DNA of 49,414 nucleotides from Candidatus Melainabacteria bacterium (GTDB taxonomy: Bacteria > Cyanobacteriota > Vampirovibrionia > 2-02-FULL-35-15). The stretch lies in assembly GCA_016193285.1 (NCBI GenBank), contig JACPSL010000024.1:1-49414 (forward strand), given 5' to 3'. A program made the position numbers and the translations under genes. Under the pieces are notes generated by a model that worked only from the letters and a program-made list of their open reading frames with translations, did not search any database and was not told where the DNA came from. Each line of letters starts with the position of its first letter. Position 1 is the stretch's first letter. Of the stretch, positions 1 through 9,419 are shown piece by piece.

Positions 1-157
1 ATCTTTATTTTCCAGTAATTCCTCAATATGGTTATTTCAAATGGCCTACAGAAAAATCTATTTTTCAGACCTAAAATGCTTTATTTGATCCCAATTCTGC
101 ATTCTACGAAAAAAATTAATTGTTAAGTTTTAAACTTGCGCGAGAGCTTGTCAAAAG

Positions 158-628
158 TTAATATCTATAGTGAGCAAATGCTTTGTTTGCTTCTGCCATT
201 TTATGTGTGTCTTCCCGTTTTTTAACAGCAGTACCTTGGCCATTTGCTGCATCAATTAATTCATTGGTTAATTTTTCCATCATGGATTTTCCTGGCCTTT
301 TTCTTGCAGCTGTAATTAACCATCTTGAACCTAGAGACTCACCTTCAAATTGTCCTACTTCAATAGGAACTTGATAAGTGCTTCCACCAATTCTACGTGC
401 TTTTACTTTTACAAGCGGTGTAACATTTTTAATTGCTTTTTTAAAAGTTTCCACAGGTTCTTGATCGCTTTTTTGTTTTATTAAATCCAGTGAGTTGTAA
501 ACAATTTTTTGTGCTATTGATTTTTTACCTCTTTGCATTATGCGGTTTATAAATCTTTGTATGTGAATAGATTTATATCTTGTGTCTGCAGAGACTTTTC
601 TTTTATCTACTTTTCCTTTACGTGGCAT
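158..628 (-). CDS. rpsG: 30S ribosomal protein S7
   Basis: S7 binds the 3' major domain of 16S rRNA and nucleates assembly of the small-subunit head. The 156-residue product has the family's normal length and opens MPRKGKVDKRK. It carries the typical RFINRIMQRGKKSIAQ helix and the GGSTYQVPIEV and RWLITAARKRPGKSM segments, and ends in AHYRY. It lies 3 bp behind rpsL, the classic str-operon order, so the two are surely co-transcribed. No fusA or tufA start is visible in the remaining 157 bp of the window, where that operon usually continues. Identification is secure. Confidence 0.98.
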   Translation of the reverse strand: MPRKGKVDKRKVSADTRYKSIHIQRFINRIMQRGKKSIAQKIVYNSLDLIKQKSDQEPVETFKKAIKNVTPLVKVKARRIGGSTYQVPIEVGQFEGESLGSRWLITAARKRPGKSMMEKLTNELIDAANGQGTAVKKREDTHKMAEANKAFAHYRY

Positions 629-631
629 GTT

Positions 632-1051
632 TTAAGCTACTTTTCCTCCTGTAGGTGTTGTGGCAGTTGTAACTGGAGGGGCTTGACCTTCTTTTGCACC
701 ATATTTAGATCTACCTTGTTTTCTGTCTTTTACACCTTGTGCATCAAGTGCACCCCTAACAATGTGGTACCTAACACCTGGTAAATCCTTAACTCTCCCA
801 CCTCTTACTAAAACAACTGAGTGTTCTTGAAGATTGTGGCCTATTCCAGGAATGTAAGCTGTAATTTCTGCACCGTTTGTAAGCTTTACCCTTGCTATTT
901 TTCTTAAAGCTGAATTTGGTTTTTTAGGTGTAGTTGTTTTTACTTGGGTACAAACCCCCCTCTTTAAGGGACATGATTGCAGGGCAGGTGATTTTGTTTT
1001 TACTTTTGTTTTTTTTCGTTCTTTTCTAACTAGCTGATTTATTGTAGGCAT
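632..1051 (-). CDS. rpsL: 30S ribosomal protein S12
   Basis: S12 sits at the decoding centre and controls translational accuracy. The 139-residue protein matches S12 throughout: [10 protein letters not shown] start, [11 protein letters not shown] loop and [13 protein letters not shown] loop. Lys43 (Lys42 in E. coli mature numbering) and the Lys of RVKDLPG, the usual streptomycin-resistance sites, are both wild type. After the RSKYGAK end of the core there is an extra tail of about 15 residues rich in Pro and Thr, absent from the E. coli protein. It is the first gene of the rpsL-rpsG pair and is divergent from the histidine kinase across a 155-bp gap. Confidence 0.98.
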   Translation of the reverse strand: MPTINQLVRKERKKTKVKTKSPALQSCPLKRGVCTQVKTTTPKKPNSALRKIARVKLTNGAEITAYIPGIGHNLQEHSVVLVRGGRVKDLPGVRYHIVRGALDAQGVKDRKQGRSKYGAKEGQAPPVTTATTPTGGKVA

Positions 1052-1206
1052 TTATGGCCAATTCCTTTCAAGGACTCTATTTTATATAGATTAAAATAAT
1101 TATTAGAAACATTTCATATGCATGCAAAGTAAAATACTACTATGTTTTACTAGTTTCTTGTCAAATAAAGTATTTTATCTATGTGTTTTAAGAAAAATAT
1201 TAAGAA

Positions 1207-2334
1207 ATGAGAATTAAAGCAGAAGAATTGTTAGACGCTATTGTTTCATGTTCTCCAGATGGTTATATATCATCTGATGAGTTTGGGAAAATTACTTTTG
1301 TAAATGAAACAATTGAGCGAATTACAGGATGGAGTTTAGAAGAGTTATTAGGGATGGATACTCGAAAGGTGTATGCATTGCCTGAAAGCTTATCAGTAAA
1401 AATAAGCACTGGTGAGTTAAGTAGAGAACAGCAGGCAGCTACTTTATTTAGGCATGACGGTAAAAAATTAATCTTAAAAGCTAGACAAATTGAAATTAAA
1501 TCCAAGTCAAATAACCAAAATAAAAATAAATTTAAAGGATACCTGACAATTTTTCATATTGACGATTCTTTAGATTCGAATATAGATCAAGCACAAATTG
1601 AGTTTATAAGTACTGTTAGTCATGAACTTAGGACACCACTAACAAGTATTAAAGGCTTTGCAGAAACGTTATTAAGATCTGGAGATAAATTAACAGAAGA
1701 AAATAAGAAGAAATATATAACAATAGTTAAAGAACAAGCTGAAAGACTTACTAGATTGGTAGAAGATTTGCTTGCAGTATCAAGATTAGAATCTCAAAAT
1801 TTTGAGCTTACAATAAGAGCATTGAATATAGTTAAATGCATAAATAAAGTTTATGACTCATTAGCTTCAAAATCCACTGAACATAAAATAGTTAAAAAAG
1901 TAGAAAAAGATATACCGCTTGTTTGGGCAGATGCAGACAAGCTAGAACAGATACTAACAAATCTTATAGATAATGCTATTAAATATTCACCTAAAGGTTC
2001 AAGGGTTTCAATATCAGTATCTTCTATTTTAAGTGAAAAGAATGTAAAAAATAAATTAAAGATTGAAATTACTGATCAAGGCATTGGAATAAGTGCACAT
2101 GATCTACCTAAAATTTTCAGTAAGTTTGGTAGATTGGATAATCCTTTAACTAGGCAGACACAAGGTACTGGCTTGGGATTGTTTATTACTAAATCATTAG
2201 TTTTGACTTTGAAAGGGGAAATATTTGTAACAAGTAAACCAGGTGAAACAACATTTACAGTAATTTTGCCTGCTGTAATCCCTAACCAAGGAATACCTTT
2301 AACTTCAGAAGTAATTTCAAATAAAGGAGGTTAA
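1207..2334 (+). CDS. soluble PAS-domain sensor histidine kinase
   Basis: A 375-residue kinase without membrane segments, so it probably senses a cytoplasmic signal. An N-terminal PAS domain (about residues 5-115) contains the DGYISSDEFGKITFVNE pattern. The HisKA dimerisation helix follows, with phospho-acceptor His139 in SHELRTPLTSIKG. The ATPase domain shows an N box (NLIDNAIKYS), a G1 box (DQGIGIS), an F box (IFSKFGR) and a G2 box (GTGLGLF). All catalytic motifs are intact, giving a PhoR/ResE-like core. The response-regulator-like gene starts 13 bp downstream and is presumably its operon partner, although that protein lacks normal phospho-acceptors. The signal is unknown. Confidence 0.93.
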   Translation: MRIKAEELLDAIVSCSPDGYISSDEFGKITFVNETIERITGWSLEELLGMDTRKVYALPESLSVKISTGELSREQQAATLFRHDGKKLILKARQIEIKSKSNNQNKNKFKGYLTIFHIDDSLDSNIDQAQIEFISTVSHELRTPLTSIKGFAETLLRSGDKLTEENKKKYITIVKEQAERLTRLVEDLLAVSRLESQNFELTIRALNIVKCINKVYDSLASKSTEHKIVKKVEKDIPLVWADADKLEQILTNLIDNAIKYSPKGSRVSISVSSILSEKNVKNKLKIEITDQGIGISAHDLPKIFSKFGRLDNPLTRQTQGTGLGLFITKSLVLTLKGEIFVTSKPGETTFTVILPAVIPNQGIPLTSEVISNKGG

Positions 2335-2347
2335 AGAATAACAAGCA

Positions 2348-3688
2348 ATGACTTCTATTCAACTTACACCTAGAATACTTTTAATAAGCAATGAAGACAA
2401 TAAGAATATTACATCTGCACTAAAGCAAGCTGGTTTTAAAATTGAAGTAGTTAATGAAATTAGCAGTGCAGAAAGTAGTCTTAAGATGCTTAAACCTGAT
2501 CTCATTCTCATATATAGTGAGATGACAGGTGATCATGGATTAAATTTTTGTGGATTTGTAAAAACTATTGAAATTACTCCTCGTCCAGTTATTGTTTTTC
2601 TAGTTCATGAAAATAATCCTGATGAAAGAGTAGAAGTCCTTAGAGCAGGTGCAGATGATGTGATTTCTTATCCAATTTCTGGAAAAGAAATTGCATTCCG
2701 AGTAATGGCGCATATAAGAAGAAGACATGAGACACATGTTAATTTACTTACGGGATTGCCAGATGCAGTGATTATAGGCAATATATTAGAGCATTGTTTA
2801 GCTGAAATAGACAATTGGGCTGTTCTATCAATTGATTTAGATAATTTAAGAGTTTATAACGAGGCTTATGGAGAAGCACGTGGAGATCAAATGATTAAAG
2901 CTTTAGCAGCAGTTTTAAAATCAGTGCTAAGTGGTGATGATTTTCTGGCTCATCGTGATAGTGATGACTTCTTACTTGTAGTAAGAAACAAAAATGCTGA
3001 AGCAATTGCTGAAGAAATTTGTAGAAGGTTTGATTTTATTGCACCAAGATTTTATACAAAAGAAGATGCACAAAGAGGCTATGTAATTGGTGTAGGTCCT
3101 AAAGGAATAAGAAGAAGAATACCATTAGTATCAATCAGTATTGGTGTTACAGCTAAAGGTCGTCGTAATTTTTTAAGTGCTTTAGAAGTCCTTCAAGCTG
3201 CTAGAGACATGAGGTATTTAGCAAAAAGTAAAAATGGATCAGATTGGGTAAGTGATAGGCTTAGGTTGCCTGTAAGTGAACAAATACAAACCGAAAAAAG
3301 AATAAAAATTTTAGTTATTGAACCTGATGCTTCTATGTCCTTGCTTTTAAGAGATACCTTAGAGCTAGAAGGTTATGTTGTAGAAGTTGCTCATAGTACT
3401 AATGAAGCATGGTATTTAATTAATAATTGGCGTCCAGAACTAATTTTATTGGAAACTGAAATTGTTTCTAGTGATACAAGTGGTTGGGACTTAGCAAGAA
3501 AGATTAAACAAGATCCTAACTTAGCAAGTATATGGCTTGTAATGAGTACTAAAAGTTCAGATTATAGTAAAGCACTTGAATGTGGATGTGATCTTTATTT
3601 ACCAAAACCATATGAGTTACAGGTTTTGTTTTCAGAGATTAGATATCTTTTAAGGGCAAGAATTAAATCAAGTGTATTAATCATCTGA
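2348..3688 (+). CDS. REC-GGDEF-REC protein, all three domains degenerate
   Basis: A 446-residue signalling protein with three domains. The N-terminal receiver (about 8-125) has Tyr56 where the phospho-accepting Asp is expected, after PDLILI. The central domain has the GGDEF fold: SIDLDNLRVYNEAYG near 155-170 and VSISIGVTA later. Its signature is DSDDF (204-208) rather than GGDEF, so diguanylate cyclase activity is unlikely. The C-terminal receiver (about 318-440) has Glu369 replacing the Asp in PELILLE, although the LPKPYE lysine motif remains. It probably works as a scaffold or as a constitutively 'on' regulator. It lies 13 bp behind the histidine kinase. Its end overlaps the convergent gene by 12 bp. 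Confidence 0.88.
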   Translation: MTSIQLTPRILLISNEDNKNITSALKQAGFKIEVVNEISSAESSLKMLKPDLILIYSEMTGDHGLNFCGFVKTIEITPRPVIVFLVHENNPDERVEVLRAGADDVISYPISGKEIAFRVMAHIRRRHETHVNLLTGLPDAVIIGNILEHCLAEIDNWAVLSIDLDNLRVYNEAYGEARGDQMIKALAAVLKSVLSGDDFLAHRDSDDFLLVVRNKNAEAIAEEICRRFDFIAPRFYTKEDAQRGYVIGVGPKGIRRRIPLVSISIGVTAKGRRNFLSALEVLQAARDMRYLAKSKNGSDWVSDRLRLPVSEQIQTEKRIKILVIEPDASMSLLLRDTLELEGYVVEVAHSTNEAWYLINNWRPELILLETEIVSSDTSGWDLARKIKQDPNLASIWLVMSTKSSDYSKALECGCDLYLPKPYELQVLFSEIRYLLRARIKSSVLII

Positions 3689-4171
3689 GGTTGTTAATTT
3701 AAAGTCAGAGGCTTTTACATTTTGTAAGAAGTCTTTAAATGCTTCTGTATCATCTTCATCTGATTCAAACTCAGTTGGAATTGTACCAGTAGAAAATACT
3801 TTTTCAGAAATTAGTATTGGGCAATCAACTCTTAATGAGATAGCAATTGCATCACTTGGACGTGAGTCAATAGGGACGAGCTCGCTAATTGAGTTTTGTA
3901 AAACTATGGATGAGAAATATGTGTTTTCAGTTAAGTCATTGATTTCTATGTGGTGTACTTTATGCCCTGTCCCCTCAATAATTTGGATCATTAAATCATG
4001 TGTTAAAGGTCTTTCAGGTTTAAATCCTTCTAGTGCTCTAGCTATAGCTTGTGCTTCTGCATGTCCAATCCAGATAGGCAAAGCTCTTTTTTTTGTAGAA
4101 TCATTTAATATGACTAAAGGATGATTATTCCTTACATCTAATGCTATTCCTGTTACAAACATTTCAATCAT
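3677..4171 (-). CDS. bifunctional nuclease (BFN/DUF151) family protein
   Basis: A 164-residue protein of the BFN family (formerly DUF151), found in plants, cyanobacteria and many other bacteria. Members are reported as DNases/RNases but their cellular role is poorly defined. Family features are the VTGIALDVRNNHPLVILND start, RALPIWIGHAEAQAIARALEG, RPLTHDLM and RPSDAIAISLRVDCPI. The C-terminal 30 residues are acidic. Either Met1 or Met4 could be the start. It converges with the response-regulator gene and lies 157 bp behind dnaE on the same strand. That gap is AT-rich and shows no gene. Confidence 0.9.
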   Translation of the reverse strand: MIEMFVTGIALDVRNNHPLVILNDSTKKRALPIWIGHAEAQAIARALEGFKPERPLTHDLMIQIIEGTGHKVHHIEINDLTENTYFSSIVLQNSISELVPIDSRPSDAIAISLRVDCPILISEKVFSTGTIPTEFESDEDDTEAFKDFLQNVKASDFKLTTSDD

Positions 4172-4328
4172 TATTAAAATATCCTTTACTTACTTTTTTA
4201 TTTTATTTATTTTTATGCTTGAGGTGCCTTTCAGTCAGTGTTACTTTAATTCTACATAATTACTTTATCTTTTAATAATATATTCCCTAGGATAAGCATT
4301 TTATTCCCTTTACTAGCTCTTAAGATTA

Positions 4329-7300
4329 CTAGCTAACACTAGAAAGTTGCTCTTTAAAGGTGCTTTTTAGTAGATTGTTATTAAATGGTTCTAGTATTTC
4401 AACATTAGTCTTGGGGAACAGTTTCGTTATACTCGTTGTTAAGCTTTCTTGTGGTTGAGTCCAAAATTTGTGGTCAAGTACAAAAGTTTTATTGTTTTCT
4501 TTTATTTTAATTAACACTGGATAAAGAGGGTTTGGTTTTTCTTTTTGAAGGGTACTTCTTAAAGAATGAATTGTGGTGTAAGCATCAGAATTTTTTGTTG
4601 TGTCTGAAGTAATTTCAATTGATAAAACTTTTACATTTTCTAGAGGTTGCATTGCTTTTATTTGTAGACTTATATCGCCTTCACTTTTTTGCTGGACCCT
4701 GCCTAAAATAATTACAGGCGTTTCAGGAACTAAAAACTCTCCATATTGCATTAACTCACTTGAAAATATTACAGCTTCTATTTTTCCATATATATCTTCT
4801 AGCTGTACTATGCCAATTATTTTATTTGCTTTGGTAAGTTTTTTATTAACGTTACTAATAACTGCTATTAAAATAATCTCGCTGTTGTCAGGAATTTCTT
4901 GTAGTTCAGCTATATTGCAGGTTGTAGATTTTATTAAGTAATCAGGGATATTATCCAATGGATGACTTGTAATGTAAAAGCCAGTTAATTCTTTTTCCAT
5001 GAGTAATAATTCTTTTTTTGTATATTCCTCATGTTTACTTCTTGTACTTTTAGAACTTCCATTTAACAAAAAAGATGTATCAATTGAAGAACCAAATAAA
5101 TTTAACTGTCCACTTAATATTGTTTCTTTTCTTTTTTGAGCTAGACTAATAATTTCATCAATTGATTCAACCATGTGCTTTCTAGTTTCTTTTAATGAAT
5201 CAAAAGCACCTGACTTAATTAAAGATTCTAAAGCTTTCTTGTTTATAACTCTTAAATCTACAAGATTACAAAATTCATTTAAGGAATTAAAACTACCATT
5301 TTCTGCTCTTGCTTTTATAATTTCATTTACTGCGCCTTCGCCAATATTTTTAATAGCAGTGAGCCCGAATCTTATGGAATTATTTTTTGTGTCAGAAGTA
5401 AAATTTACTCCAGATAAATTTATATCAGGAGGCATAATTAAAATACTCATTTTTTTACATTCAGCCATGTAATATTTCAATTTATCTTGGTCATCTTTTA
5501 CACTGGACAATAGTGCTGTCATATACTCAATGGGATAATTTGTTTTTAAATAAGCTGTTTGGTAAGTAAGCATTCCGTATGCAGCACTGTGTGACTTATT
5601 GAAACAATACTCTGCAAAACTTACCATCATGTCATAGATTTCTTCAGCATGTCTTGAATCGTGTTTGTTTCTTTTAAAGCCATCTATAAATTTCAAACGG
5701 TATTTTGCCATCTCTTTTGGTTTTTTCTTTCCCATAGCTTGTCTTAGTAAATCTGCTTCACCAAGTGTAAATCCAGCAAGCTTTTGTGCAATTTGCATTA
5801 TTTGTTCTTGGTAAACAATAGATCCATATGTATCTTTTAAAATAGGTTCTAATTCAGGCAACAAGTAACGAATTTCTTTTCTACCATTTTTTCTGTCAAT
5901 GAACTCATTTATCATTCCTGTATCTAATGGTCCTGGTCTAAACAAAGCAATGAGAGCTGATAAGTCTTCTATGGTTGAAGGTTTCATATCTCTAGCTACT
6001 TGTCTCATGCCTGATGATGTTTCTAACTGAAATACTCCAGCTAAGTGTCCATCAGAAATCATCTTAAAAACTTTTTCGTCATTTAGTGGAATGGAATTTA
6101 AATCTATAGATATGTTCCTTGTTTGTTTAATTATTTCAATTGCTTTATTTAACATGGTTAAATTTCTTAAGCCTAAGAAATCCATTTTTAAAAGGCCTAA
6201 ATAAGCTAGATCATCCATGCTGTATTGTGTGATTGTTGTACCTTCATTATTTTTTGAAAGAGGGACAATTTCATCTAACGGTTTATCTGATATAACAACA
6301 CCTGCAGCATGTACACCAAATGTCTTATTTATTCCTTCTAATTTTTCTGCAAGTGTTATGATTTCTTTAAAATCTGCACTGGATTTGTATTGGTGAGTAA
6401 ACTCTGAGTGATTTTCTTTCATCCAGGCAAGTTCTCTTGGTTTACCTCTTACAACAGGAATTAGTTTTGCAATCTTTTCTGACTCACTGTAAGGATAATC
6501 AAGGACTCTTGCCATATCTTTAATTACTGCTCTTGAAGCTAGCTTATTAAATGTAATTATTTGTGCAACCCTATCATTACCATATTTTTTTCTTACATAT
6601 TCTAAGACCTCATCTCTTCTTTCAATACAAAAATCTGTATCAATATCAGGAAGTGCTTTTCTTTCAGGATTTAAAAATCTTTCAAACAGTAGATCGTATC
6701 TTAGTGGATCAATATCAGTAATATTTAGTGCATATGCAACAATTGAACCTGCTGCAGAACCTCTTCCTGGCCCTACAGCAATTTTATTGTCTTTTGCAAA
6801 TTTTATAAAATCCCAAACAATTAAAAAATAATTAGCAAATCCAAGATTAAAAATTACTTCTAACTCATGTTCTGTTCTTTCTTTTATTTCAGAATTAATC
6901 TCACCATATCTTTGTTTAATTCCTTTCCAAACCAGTTCAGATAAAAATGATTCTTTTGTATGATTAGGGTTAATTGGGTATTCTGGCAGCCTAGTATAAG
7001 TGTTGGATAAAATTTTATAATCTTTTATTTTTTCAGCAATTTCAAGAGGAGTAATTAAAACAGCTTGCTTAATTGTTTCTTCATCTAAGTGATCTGAAAA
7101 TAACAAGGACATTTCAAAACCGTTTTTTAAATATTCAGTACCTGTGAAATGCAATCTTGGATAATCTTTTACAAATTTATTTGTTTGAAGACATAGTAGT
7201 GCATCATGTGAGATAGCATCTTCTTTATTTGTAAAATGACTGTCGTTTGTTGCTACAATTTTTATTTTTAATTCTTTGGATAAATTTACCATTAATGGGT

Positions 7301-7871
7301 TTACATATTTTTCTTCAGGGATTTTGTGATCCTGAATTTCTAAATAAAAATCATCTTTAAAAATACTCTTGTAGAACTCTGCTATTTCTCTTGCACGTTC
7401 ATATTGTCCACTTAAAATTATGTTAGGTACTTCACCACCAAGACATGCTGTAAGAGCTATTAAATCTGAAGAATGTTTTTTTAAAAACTCTTTATTTATT
7501 CTTGGTTTGTAGTAAAAGCCTTTTAAGTTACTTTCAGTAACTATTTTTGAGAGATTTATATAACCTTTATCATTTTTTGCAAGAAGGATTAAATGGTAAA
7601 GAGGACTTCGTACAGACCTGTCATGATGATCTCCATTTACAATGTATACTTCACAGCCGATAATAGGTTTAATACCTTCGCTTGTTGCTGTCTTATAAAG
7701 TTCCAAAGCTCCATACACAACACCATGATCAGTAACAGCAATAGCAGGCATATTGTTTAATTTTGCTTTTTTTACAATATCTTTTATTCTGCTTGCACCA
7801 TCAAGCAAACTATATTCTGTATGAAGATGAAGAGGTACATGTTGGGGGATATCTTTTGTTTCGACTTGCAT
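4329..7871 (-). CDS. dnaE: DNA polymerase III alpha subunit
   Basis: The catalytic subunit of the replicative polymerase, 1180 residues, a normal DnaE length. An N-terminal PHP domain (about 12-280) opens HLHTEYSLLDG and keeps VTDHG and NDSH metal-binding motifs, which are degraded in E. coli DnaE. The polymerase core has the catalytic pair Asp409/Asp411 in PDIDTDF, preceded by GPGRGSAAGS. Helix-hairpin-helix and OB-fold segments (for example EAVIFSSEL) occupy the C-terminal third. It is the last gene of a run starting at rpsB, 38 bp behind the DoxX gene. The retained metal ligands suggest a PHP domain capable of proofreading; that is an inference. Confidence 0.97.
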   Translation of the reverse strand: MQVETKDIPQHVPLHLHTEYSLLDGASRIKDIVKKAKLNNMPAIAVTDHGVVYGALELYKTATSEGIKPIIGCEVYIVNGDHHDRSVRSPLYHLILLAKNDKGYINLSKIVTESNLKGFYYKPRINKEFLKKHSSDLIALTACLGGEVPNIILSGQYERAREIAEFYKSIFKDDFYLEIQDHKIPEEKYVNPLMVNLSKELKIKIVATNDSHFTNKEDAISHDALLCLQTNKFVKDYPRLHFTGTEYLKNGFEMSLLFSDHLDEETIKQAVLITPLEIAEKIKDYKILSNTYTRLPEYPINPNHTKESFLSELVWKGIKQRYGEINSEIKERTEHELEVIFNLGFANYFLIVWDFIKFAKDNKIAVGPGRGSAAGSIVAYALNITDIDPLRYDLLFERFLNPERKALPDIDTDFCIERRDEVLEYVRKKYGNDRVAQIITFNKLASRAVIKDMARVLDYPYSESEKIAKLIPVVRGKPRELAWMKENHSEFTHQYKSSADFKEIITLAEKLEGINKTFGVHAAGVVISDKPLDEIVPLSKNNEGTTITQYSMDDLAYLGLLKMDFLGLRNLTMLNKAIEIIKQTRNISIDLNSIPLNDEKVFKMISDGHLAGVFQLETSSGMRQVARDMKPSTIEDLSALIALFRPGPLDTGMINEFIDRKNGRKEIRYLLPELEPILKDTYGSIVYQEQIMQIAQKLAGFTLGEADLLRQAMGKKKPKEMAKYRLKFIDGFKRNKHDSRHAEEIYDMMVSFAEYCFNKSHSAAYGMLTYQTAYLKTNYPIEYMTALLSSVKDDQDKLKYYMAECKKMSILIMPPDINLSGVNFTSDTKNNSIRFGLTAIKNIGEGAVNEIIKARAENGSFNSLNEFCNLVDLRVINKKALESLIKSGAFDSLKETRKHMVESIDEIISLAQKRKETILSGQLNLFGSSIDTSFLLNGSSKSTRSKHEEYTKKELLLMEKELTGFYITSHPLDNIPDYLIKSTTCNIAELQEIPDNSEIILIAVISNVNKKLTKANKIIGIVQLEDIYGKIEAVIFSSELMQYGEFLVPETPVIILGRVQQKSEGDISLQIKAMQPLENVKVLSIEITSDTTKNSDAYTTIHSLRSTLQKEKPNPLYPVLIKIKENNKTFVLDHKFWTQPQESLTTSITKLFPKTNVEILEPFNNNLLKSTFKEQLSSVS

Positions 7872-7909
7872 AGAAAAATTTTAACACTCAGTTGTAAGCT
7901 ATAGCTAAG

Positions 7910-8341
7910 TTATTTTTTAACTACCTTAGCTTCAAGTCCCCAGAGACTTCCTGCTTTATTTGCATAAGCAGCAAATTGTGAAAAAATTAATATGATATTT
8001 ATAAATTGAGAAGGTACTGATGTTGCAACCAGGTAGTAATTTATATTCATAAATATTCCAACAAGGGTCCCAATAACCATTGGGAATCCTAAAAGAAATG
8101 TAACTCCTGTAAGGATTTCTCCCCAAATTGTCAATTGAGCAAAAATATATGAATGAGGTAACACATACTGAGTTAAATAATTACTGTAAAAATCAAAATG
8201 ACTAGATTGTGAAAGGTTTTTTATTGTGGCAGGGAAAGTATTAATAAACTGTGGATTAAAAAGTTTACTTAAACCAGCTGTAAGCCAAACATAGCTTATT
8301 GAAAGTCTAAGGAGTAGTAGAGAAATTTTACTAAGGTTCAT
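7910..8341 (-). CDS. DoxX-like small integral membrane protein
   Basis: A 143-residue protein with about four hydrophobic segments. The pattern [19 protein letters not shown], then [14 protein letters not shown] and a final amphipathic segment, resembles the DoxX/DoxD-like membrane family. That family is linked in some organisms to quinone or thiol redox chemistry, but no specific function can be claimed here. Its ATG overlaps the rpmA stop codon by 4 bp (ATGA), implying translational coupling to a ribosomal-protein gene. dnaE follows after 38 bp. Family assignment is moderately sure, function unknown. Confidence 0.65.
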   Translation of the reverse strand: MNLSKISLLLLRLSISYVWLTAGLSKLFNPQFINTFPATIKNLSQSSHFDFYSNYLTQYVLPHSYIFAQLTIWGEILTGVTFLLGFPMVIGTLVGIFMNINYYLVATSVPSQFINIILIFSQFAAYANKAGSLWGLEAKVVKK

Positions 8342-8595
8342 GATGTTGCAGGTATAACACTAACTAGTTGTCTGCCTCTTCTTCGTTCAAATTTTATAGT
8401 TCCGTTTGTAAGGGCAAATATTGTATGATCTTTGCCAAGTCCTGTGTTTCTTCCTGGATGAAACTTAGTTCCTCTTTGTCTAATGATTATATTTCCTGAA
8501 AGAACCTTTTCTCCACCAAAGCATTTAACTCCTAAGTATTTAGGATTACTGTCTCTTCCATTTCTTGTTGAACCCACACCTTTTTTAGATGCCAT
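8338..8595 (-). CDS. rpmA: 50S ribosomal protein L27
   Basis: L27 reaches into the peptidyl-transferase centre. The 85-residue product begins [16 protein letters not shown] and contains [22 protein letters not shown] and GKDHTIFAL, all diagnostic. It starts directly at the mature form and lacks the cleavable N-terminal extension of Firmicutes L27. It lies 4 bp behind rplU, the usual pairing, and overlaps the DoxX-like gene by 4 bp. Confidence 0.98.
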   Translation of the reverse strand: MASKKGVGSTRNGRDSNPKYLGVKCFGGEKVLSGNIIIRQRGTKFHPGRNTGLGKDHTIFALTNGTIKFERRRGRQLVSVIPATS

Positions 8596-8599
8596 TGGT

Positions 8600-8956
8600 T
8601 TATCCTTTTTTATTTCTTATTTCTGCTTTTTCAAGAACTTTTCCATCAAGCTCTATATTGTCAACGAAGACTTTAGTATGCAGTTGCCTATGCCCTTGTT
8701 TTTTACGAGTACCTTTTTTAGGTCTCATTTTATAAACTACAACTTTATCATTTTTACCTTGCTCAATTATTTTTCCATTTACAACTGCACCTTTAATAAA
8801 CGGGCTTCCAATCTTAGATTCTTTTCCTGAAACTAACATTAATACATTACTTAAGGAAACCTTTTCATCTGTGTTGTGTGGAAGCTTTTCAACAAGGATA
8901 TTTTGGCCAGCTTTGACTTTTAATTGTTTTCCACCTGTTTCTATTACTGCATACAT
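8600..8956 (-). CDS. rplU: 50S ribosomal protein L21
   Basis: L21 binds 23S rRNA near L20. The 118-residue protein opens [18 protein letters not shown] and contains [25 protein letters not shown] and a basic [12 protein letters not shown] segment, the family hallmarks. About 14 extra residues follow the core end. It lies 25 bp behind smpB and 4 bp ahead of rpmA in the long minus-strand run. Confidence 0.97.
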   Translation of the reverse strand: MYAVIETGGKQLKVKAGQNILVEKLPHNTDEKVSLSNVLMLVSGKESKIGSPFIKGAVVNGKIIEQGKNDKVVVYKMRPKKGTRKKQGHRQLHTKVFVDNIELDGKVLEKAEIRNKKG

Positions 8957-8981
8957 AGCTTTGACATTTTAACATAACTTC

Positions 8982-9419
8982 TTAACTTCTCGACTTAGCT
9001 TCTTTTATAGTCCTTTGCAATTCTTTCTTTTTAATAGCTTCCCTTTTGTCATACATCTTTTTACTTTTTGCAAGAGCTAATTCTAATTTTGCAAAGTTAT
9101 TTGAAAAGAAAATTTTAAGTGGAATTAATACTAAGTTTTTTTCTCTTGTTTTTCCATAAAGCCTTAAGATTTCTTTTTTGTGTAAAAGAAGTTTTCTTTT
9201 TCTAAGTGGATTGTGATTAAACCTGTTTCCAAACTGGTAAGGAGAAATATGGCAGTTGTAAAGCCATGCTTCTCCTTTTTCTATTCTTGCAAAACTGTCT
9301 TTAAGTTGTGCTTTTCCAGATCTTATTGATTTAATTTCTGTACCAGTTAAAACTAAACCACAGATAATTGAATCTTCAATATTATAATCATACCTTGCTT
9401 TCCGATTTTCAATTACCAT
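8982..9419 (-). CDS. smpB: SsrA-binding protein SmpB
   Basis: SmpB delivers tmRNA to stalled ribosomes for trans-translation. The 145-residue product has the conserved RKARYDYNIEDSIICGLVLTG start, EIKSIRSGKAQLKDSF, the ISPYQFGNRFNHNPLRKRKLLLH core and a basic C-terminal tail (KREAIKKKELQR) that mimics the anticodon arm in the decoding site. Its ATG overlaps the pyrH stop by one base (TAATG). It occupies the place where frr commonly follows pyrH. The tmRNA gene itself is not in this window. Confidence 0.96.
   Translation of the reverse strand: MVIENRKARYDYNIEDSIICGLVLTGTEIKSIRSGKAQLKDSFARIEKGEAWLYNCHISPYQFGNRFNHNPLRKRKLLLHKKEILRLYGKTREKNLVLIPLKIFFSNNFAKLELALAKSKKMYDKREAIKKKELQRTIKEAKSRS

Noticed and set aside
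1-157. Start of fusA after rpsG
   Set aside because: The minus strand here has stops in all likely frames within a few codons of each ATG; I see no gene.
632-1051. Possible streptomycin-resistance alleles in rpsL
   Set aside because: Both key lysines (PKKPNS and RVKDLPG) are wild type.
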